From the NCBI GenBank assembly GCA_009733575.1, contig ML769638.1:35679-99678 (forward strand): a stretch of 64,000 nucleotides of DNA, given 5' to 3'. How positions within the stretch are numbered: the first letter of the stretch is position 1; each line of letters starts with the position of its first letter. The notes beneath the pieces were generated by a model, which saw nothing but the letters and a program-made list of their open reading frames with translations, ran no database searches and had not been told where the DNA came from. This DNA comes from Gymnopus androsaceus JB14. Taxonomy: Eukaryota > Basidiomycota > Agaricomycetes > Agaricales > Omphalotaceae. Below are positions 57,787 to 64,000 of this stretch, piece after piece. A program made the position numbers and the translations under genes.

Positions 57787-58950
57787 TGATATTTTTCCTG
57801 AAAAAACCATGATTCGTCCCAGTGTAATGTCTCACCCGGCAGGGTAAGGCATTATATAGGGCTTACATCTCTGGGCCACTTGGACTTTTGCGATGCATCT
57901 TCATATTCCGAATATATCCCCCAGTTTATTTTTATGCTTCAGAGTGTTGCATGAGATGCAAAATCATACTATTCCTCTTGTCGCCGATGGTTTCCCAGCG
58001 TTCCTATACGACACTTCAATCGCTGTTCTCAACCCAAAGAATCGTTGGGCCGGGTATATGCGTGGTCCCTTACTGCTTTGTGTGAGTTTCGTAGCATTTA
58101 CACTGTATCTATATGCTTACCACAGTTTTTCAGGCCTTCCGCACTATTTACACCTCACCTTCCTCTGCTACTGGATCGAAACCGAAAAAAACAAAGCGCG
58201 GAAATGCAGCCTTGTTAAAACTGGATATGGTAACACCGGAGATGATTGCATGTGCTGCTTTGCAGGTAAGTTATGATAATGTTTGCCTTTTTTTCGTACA
58301 CTAATATATATCTAAAGCTTCGTTTTGCATTGTGTAGCTTACAGGAATACGCAAACGTTGATGGTCTGTTCAACTTCGAAGATTTCTATCACTTTGTTCT
58401 CGACTCAATATACGCTGGGATGAGCAAGGGCAAATGGGGCGATGAATTATTTGAATGGTGGAACCGGTAAGTTATCGCTACTAACTAGTATGTGCTCTGT
58501 CTAAGCTAACTCGATTGTTAGTCAAGTTTTTGGCAATAGACTTCCCGATCCAGACCAACCTGGTCCCTCTTATGATGATCCATTTGGTGGTGATCCGGAT
58601 GCTGCACCTGACTCTCAGGATGCCGATGCTGATACTGATACGGGAGAGTGAGTATCGACGTGGTTGCCTTATTGGGCTTGCTATTCGTTCAACTTCTCGC
58701 TACTTTGATTGTGTAACACCTACCAAGTCTCTTTAGGCTGGCTGTCAGTGCCTACTATTATGCTGTCTCGTCTCTGCTATTTGTGCTTTGTCCTACTGCT
58801 AGTCTGTACCTGGAGTTTCCAGTTCTGTATGTATGAATTCTTAAGACCATTTTTTGACCTAAATTTTGCCGAGTTTTGCGCCTGCCGCTATATTCAGCTT
58901 GCTCAGTGGCCTTCGATTAGCGCCATTCCTCTTGCGCTCTTTTTTCTTTC

Positions 58951-61900
58951 ATGCCTTGGTGCAAACACTGCGGCCAGTTCATCTCTGAAATAAACTTGGG
59001 CAAGCACGAACCACAATGTCCAGCCAAAAGGAAACGAACAAAAGATGACATGGATTGTCTTTTTCCTCGTAAGCGCCAACGGCAGCTCGAAACAGTAAAA
59101 GCCTTTTTCTCTTCTTTTTTTTGTTGCTTATTTGATGTACGTAGTCTGCTGCATCGACATCTACTTCAACACGCCGTCTTTTATCCCATTATAATAGCTC
59201 TATTCCACCACCTTCCAGAAGTCTACCTAAACCGCGGCGCTCATTTGCTCAGGCTAATGTACCAGACCCAGTTCATGAGCCTGCTTTGCCCTCACGGTCA
59301 ATATCACCTGAAGCTCCTACTCATTCTCTGCAACCTGTTTCACCTGATGCAGATGAACCCGATGAGATGGAACATGACTATTCCTTGCCATCCATTTTCA
59401 AGTCCGAGATGGATGAACTAGGTCTTTATAAAGTGTACCACTTTGGAAAGCCTTCCATTGATCCTAGCCAGAATGCAAGGTTGAACACCTTTACTCAGGC
59501 CCCGACGTTTAACTCGGAGGGTCGTCGAGATGGTTCACGGGCTACCGGAGATATTCTAGCTCCCGAGAAACATGCCTCTGACTCAAATATGTGGGGACCT
59601 TTTTCAAATCCTTCCGAGTTCCTTGTGACAGATTGGGCGTATAATCACGACACAACATCCTATGCAGCTATGAACGACCTTGTTCAAAACGTTATTCTCA
59701 GCTCACAGTTCGATCCCGAGCATCTACGCTTCTACGATGCCAAGCAGGCTTCCGCCAAACTCGATAACTGGGATCCCGCTGAACCCAGTCCATCAGTCAA
59801 CACAGGTGTTCCTTTCGCTGCCACTGCGCCAGATAAGTGGATATCAGGCAAAGTCCGAATACCGATGCCTCACAAAAACACTATCTTTGCATCTGAAGAG
59901 GCAGCACCTCACCTCGAAATTGATAATATCTGTCATAGAAAGTTGATCGAGGTTATCCAGTCAGCTTTCCAAGATTCTTCATTCTCTGAATTCGACATCA
60001 AGCCATTCAAATACTTCTGGAAACCCTCCGAGACCGAGGCAGCACAGCGTGTTTATGGTGAAACATATAGTTCTACTCGAGCACTCGATATTGAGAAGGA
60101 ACTATACTACGAAACTCTCGAGAACTCCATGCTGGATTCCACTCATGAGCCTGTAATTGCGTGGCTCCAGCTATGGTCAGATTCAACTCATCTTGCAGAT
60201 TTCGGAACCGCATCTCTTTGGCCGATATATCTTTACTTTGGAAATCTTTCAAAGTATGTTCGGGGAAAGAGCTCTTCACATGCAGCTCATCATTTAGCGT
60301 ATATACCATCGGTGAGTATTCTTGTTCTATGATTAACATCTTCTGACTCTTGCATTCTACCCTAGCTTCCTGATATTGTAGATGACATTTATGCTGCTGA
60401 ATTCGGCGAGAAGCCAACAGACGAAGTTAAGCGCTTTCTGAAGCGAGATCTATTCCAGGCAATACTGTTTCTGCTAATGGATGATGAATTCGTACATGCC
60501 TACGTCTATGGTATTCTGATCAAATGCTTTGATGGAATCCTCCGCCGCATCTTTCCCCGTTTCTTCTCTTATTCTGCGGATTATCCTGAACTGTACGCAC
60601 ATCTGAATTTTTGATTTTTAGCTCTGACGAAATTATTTATAGGATACTTATAGCATGTATCAAGTACTTGGCCAACTGTCTGTGTCCTCGGTGTACTGTT
60701 CATACATCTGAAGTCTCAGAGCTGGGCAAAAAGCTTGACATGCGACACCGTGAAACGAAACAACGACAAGACAGCGAAAAGCACCAGTCTGACGTCAATG
60801 CTGCACGCGAGAAAATCTTCAAGCAGGGACGCATTGTTGAGGGTGAGGCGGTCAAGAAAGATTTGGATAAGGAATCATACACCACGACTCGAGTAAGCTT
60901 ATTTGTTTTGGATTCAACCCTTTTTAACCACGAACTGGCCTTCAACAGAATGCATTCTCACAGAAGCTTTTCTGCCACGGTTTTGACCATTTTCGCATGT
61001 ACACACCTGACATGCTTCACTTCTGGAGTGGTGGAAAATGGAGCGATGTTTTCAAAGCTCTGTTACGAATGCTTCAGTCATTGCCAGATCAATCCATTCA
61101 GGTTTTAGATCAGCGGTTTGTTTTTAAAAACTATATTCAATTTTATCTGATTGATGGATTGTAGGTACCGCTGGATACCTACTTTTGGTCGTGCTGTTAT
61201 TCGCCAGTTCTCAAACAATGTTTCAGCATTGAAACAACTAGCCGGCCATGATATGGAGAACGTTCTCCAGGTCAGTGCTTTTTTTATCTCTTTCAAAACA
61301 GGCATTCATGTAGTTTAGTGTGCATTGCCTTGTTTCGAACTGATGTTTCCAAAAATGGAGGACGATGCGTTCATTCAAGATCTTTTGTTCACCTGCGCGA
61401 CTTGGCATGGCTTTGGCAAGCTCCGTCTACAATTTGATGCTACTGTCACCAGGTATACCTCATGGACGACTGACCTTGGTGAACATTTCCGTGAACTCGA
61501 GAAAATGAATGAAGTCTGGGACACCAAAGAGTTACCAAAGGAAGCTGCTGCTCGTAATCGACGGGCGAAGCCAAAGAGTAATACAGCAGCTAAAGCAAAG
61601 GACAAGTCCCCGGTTAAACTTAGAAGGAAAAAGAAGTTCAACAACTCGACGGCTAAAACTCATCTTCTCGGCTACTTTCCGATGGCAGTCAAGTATTTTG
61701 GCACGCTCGATAGTTATGATACTCGGATTGTATGGGTTTATCTTTATCTTGATTTTTGTTGACACTGAAATCTTTTTAGGGTGAGTCGGAACACCGCCGT
61801 GTCAAACGGCTTTACAAGCGAACCAACCGCAGACGCCATGCCCCTCAGATCGCAAAGCATGAGTATCGCGGTAGAGTATTGCGAAAAATTCGAGAAAGTC

Positions 61901-63191
61901 TGAAAAGAACACAACAGCAGAAAACTCGAGGAAAGTTTGCTCTTGGTCTCATGGATAGCGAACCTCTTCCATTCTCCGATCCAAGTGCTCCTTATCAGGT
62001 AGCTACAGGCCAAAATTTCCCTCTCGATATTCGACAATTTATGTCTGAGCGCCAAGGGGATCTCGCAATGAAGGTACAGTGTATTATAAAAAATTCTTCA
62101 TATATTGACGTAGGCGTAACAGGACTTTTACCCAAAGCTGAAGCATCAGATTCTATACCAACTCTTCAGTCGACTACTTGGTGCTAACGCACCTGCAGAA
62201 ATCACCGCGGAAATGTTGGGTGCAGTAATCATCAAGGGTAACAGGCTTTACCGACACAAAGTGGTTCGAATTAACTACACCACTTACGACCTGCAAAGGG
62301 ACCAAGATTCAATTAACCCTCGTACACATCCAGATATCATCACCCTGTCCCCAGAAGGTAGCTCTCATCCTTTCACTTATGGGCGTGTTATTGGCATATT
62401 CCATGTCAACGTTTCCTTCTCCGGAACTGCAGACATCCGACCAATAGATGATGAGCGTGTGGATTGTCTATGGGTTCGCTGGTATCAGTACGATGAAAGT
62501 TTTGCATCTGGATTCAAGGCCAAACGCTTACCTCGTATATCGTTCATGGACCCAAGAGATTCTGCTGCTTTCGACTTTCTTGACCCTGTTGATGTTATCC
62601 GAGCGGCTCATCTTATCCCTACCTTTGTGTGTGGAGATGTCGAAGAAGAAAACCCGGAACTTGTTTTACCTGCAGACTCTGTAGCGCGGCAGTATGAGTA
62701 CCTCACGCCACAGGGAAAGCGCGAAGTGGAGCCGGATGACTGGAGTCGATACTACGTGAATATGTGAGTAAACATTCCATTACAAAAATAGGAAATCCCT
62801 GACACTGTGATGAAGGTTCCCGGATCGAGACACATTCGCACTCTTCTTGGGTGGTGGAATCGGGCATCAGCACCTCCGGGAGCATCTACGGGAATTTGCC
62901 ATCGATGCAGGTCTGGTAGATCAGGACCTTCCAGCCTATGATTCAGATGGAGATACAGTGATTGATGAACAAGACCGTGACGAGGAAGGAGATGAATCAT
63001 CTTCTAGTAATGAAGAACTTGACGAGGAAGATGTGCTTTCGGATAACAGTGACGGATCTTTGGACGACGATGAAGAAGACCCAGCGGACGATGATGAAGA
63101 AGACCCAGCTGATGATGCAGAAGGTTGGCTTGGTCCAGAGGATGGCGAAGAGCGGACTGAAGAGGATGTTGACGAAGAGCTAGGTCTTTAG
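58951..63191 (+). CDS. Plavaka-type transposase, apparently full length
   Basis: Starts MPWCKHCGQFISE with an N-terminal zinc finger (CxxC-H-C). Exon 2 (about 59151-60312) encodes a large N-terminal domain including WDPAEPSP and AHHLAYIPS. Next comes the most conserved block of Plavaka proteins: EVKRFLKRDLFQAILFLLMD, DDEFVHAYVYG, FDGILRRIFPRFFSYSADY and the knuckle CLCPRCTV. Later exons give YTPDMLHFWSGG, HGFGKLRLQFD, LGYFPMAVKYFGTLDSYDTR and SEHRRVKRLYKR, then a C-terminal domain ending in an acidic tail (EDVDEELGL) at 63191. Roughly ten short introns. Plavaka is a CMC/CACTA-related superfamily that moves by cut and paste. No stop or frameshift was found. Confidence 0.82.
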
Positions 63192-64000
63192 ATCACATGT
63201 AGCGGACCCGGAGTCAAAACCATGCTGATGAGTACTACGCCGCCGAGCACAACATATTATTGCCTTCACAGTACCCGAGATGTTTAATACCAACACAATT
63301 CACAGCTGTAATCAACAACTGCAAAATTGCGGTGGTATTAATCAAGGGAAGTGGTTGAATCATTAACCAATAGTTGAGAGAGCACGACAAGAGAGCACTG
63401 TAGATGCCTAAGCTAGTATCAGCAATGCTAATTGAGATGTATGTTCATAACATAGACGTACTTTGGTCCAGAGTACATCTACATCATGGGTATTTAATTT
63501 TCAGGCCATGGTAGTATAGCAGATAGCTGGTGTCCATGCTTCTGCGGTATTGTATAGGATGCAGATGCCAAATTGGATGGATAGAAGGCAGCAAGAGTCG
63601 CTGGTAGCTTGCTGCACTGCAAAGCTTGCCTCCAACAGCATCTGGGTTGGACCAGACCCATGCCTTGACCGCAATATGAGTCAATTCATGGGAAAAGCTA
63701 AGCAGTAGCAGTCGAGTAGCAGTGGCAGTCTGGATTGAACCAGTTGAGAGCTTGAGAGATGGCAGCGAAGGATGAGATGGAATGGCGGCAGACTCGGAAC
63801 GGGCCGCTGGGTGGCAACGTGGCGCTCTCAGGTTATTGAGCGCCAATTCATACCCGATACAGGCCAAAACTATTCTTCGAGTTTGGTTGGATGGTCTACA
63901 TTGGATCGTAACATACTGAAGTGCACCCTATTAGCAATTTATTTCTAATTTATTCCCAATCTATTCCCAATCTATTCCCATCTATCCATCTATTCCCAAT
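63192..64000 (+). other. Plavaka 3' flank, continuing off the window
   Basis: Identical or nearly so to 56899-57731. A minus-strand frame here (63867-63484) is also present in copy 1 and has no recognisable content. The element's right terminus is outside the window. Confidence 0.6.

Larger units (their letters stand above)
53021..58651 (+). pseudogene. DUF6698-like gene, split by a Plavaka fragment
   Basis: The front half (53021 to about 54100) starts MSSRPPPLRLQSQSTRANRT, has introns at about 53306-53355, 53638-53689 and 53819-53861, an acidic block (DSEDSDGEDDLDDDLDEQ) and the conserved SRFIKRFPKLHARLLE. A lost base near 54023 is needed to reach NKIIALFFVPHARILEAF. The back half (about 57890-58651) reads LVADGFPAFLYD, GYMRGPLLL, FRTIYTSPSSAT, KTKRGNAALLKLDMVTPEMI, FNFEDFYHFVLD and LFEWWNRQVFG, ending DADTDTGE. 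In the DUF6698 family these two halves are contiguous, with LCP-type and PAFLYD motifs about 30 residues apart. Function is unknown; the family is expanded in Agaricomycetes. Confidence 0.65.

Overview
The window looks like a piece of a basidiomycete (Agaricomycete) nuclear genome. Coding sequence is broken by many short GT-AG introns of about 48-60 nt. The gene families are ones I associate with mushroom-forming fungi: a DUF6698-like protein, a Plavaka-type transposase, a seven-helix membrane protein with tiny exons, a membrane protein beginning MVDIVSIV, and a YCR023C/ZIF-like MFS transporter. No bacterial, phage or CRISPR signal was seen. A 25-base run of N at 9606-9630 shows this is a scaffold with an unresolved join.

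Layout. 1-7562 is a Ty3/gypsy LTR retrotransposon on the minus strand. Its 280-bp 5' LTR is at 7283-7562 and its 3' LTR begins at base 6 and runs off the window. It carries gag-protease, a broken pol and a broken plus-strand ORF between pol and the 3' LTR. 7563-9605 holds the front half of a broken S53 peptidase gene, two minisatellite blocks in opposite orientation and the 5' LTR of a second copy of the gypsy element, cut by the gap. 9631-18780 is gene-poor: the front of a type II membrane (glycosyltransferase-like) gene, the tail of a LINE, a repeat carrying a MITE, and a degenerate copy of part of the MFS gene. 18783-22354 is a decayed pogo-type element with a second gene facing the transposase. 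24138-25492 is an apparently intact seven-helix membrane protein gene. 26850-35233 is a retroelement graveyard: copia remnant, chromodomain gypsy remnant, and a 5.2-kb copia element with 143-bp LTRs. 35305-38928 is one host gene split by a 2.7-kb inverted-repeat element that itself carries two further insertions. 38974-40757 holds two MITEs, one with a tRNA-like (SINE-type) segment and telomere-like repeats. 41685-45770 is a DNA transposon with 62-bp terminal inverted repeats whose only gene encodes a coiled-coil protein of an uncharacterised Agaricomycete family. 46189-49542 is the MFS transporter, followed on its promoter side by an array of about 17 GGTTAAT-like motifs. 50959-52640 is a 5'-truncated ABC transporter. 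53021-58651 is a DUF6698-like gene split by a 5'-truncated Plavaka copy, and 58951-63191 is a full-length Plavaka transposase gene whose 3' flank runs to the window end.

Only the MFS gene, the 7TM gene and the second Plavaka gene look intact. The rest is nested mobile DNA and broken genes. The most interesting candidate for something new is the coiled-coil transposon at 41685-45770. Next come the precisely reconstructable 2.7-kb insertion in the MVDIVSIV gene, the GGTTAAT array, and the antisense ORF inside the gypsy element. Single-base indels are frequent in several broken genes, most strikingly in the first Plavaka copy, so some lesions may be assembly errors rather than mutations.
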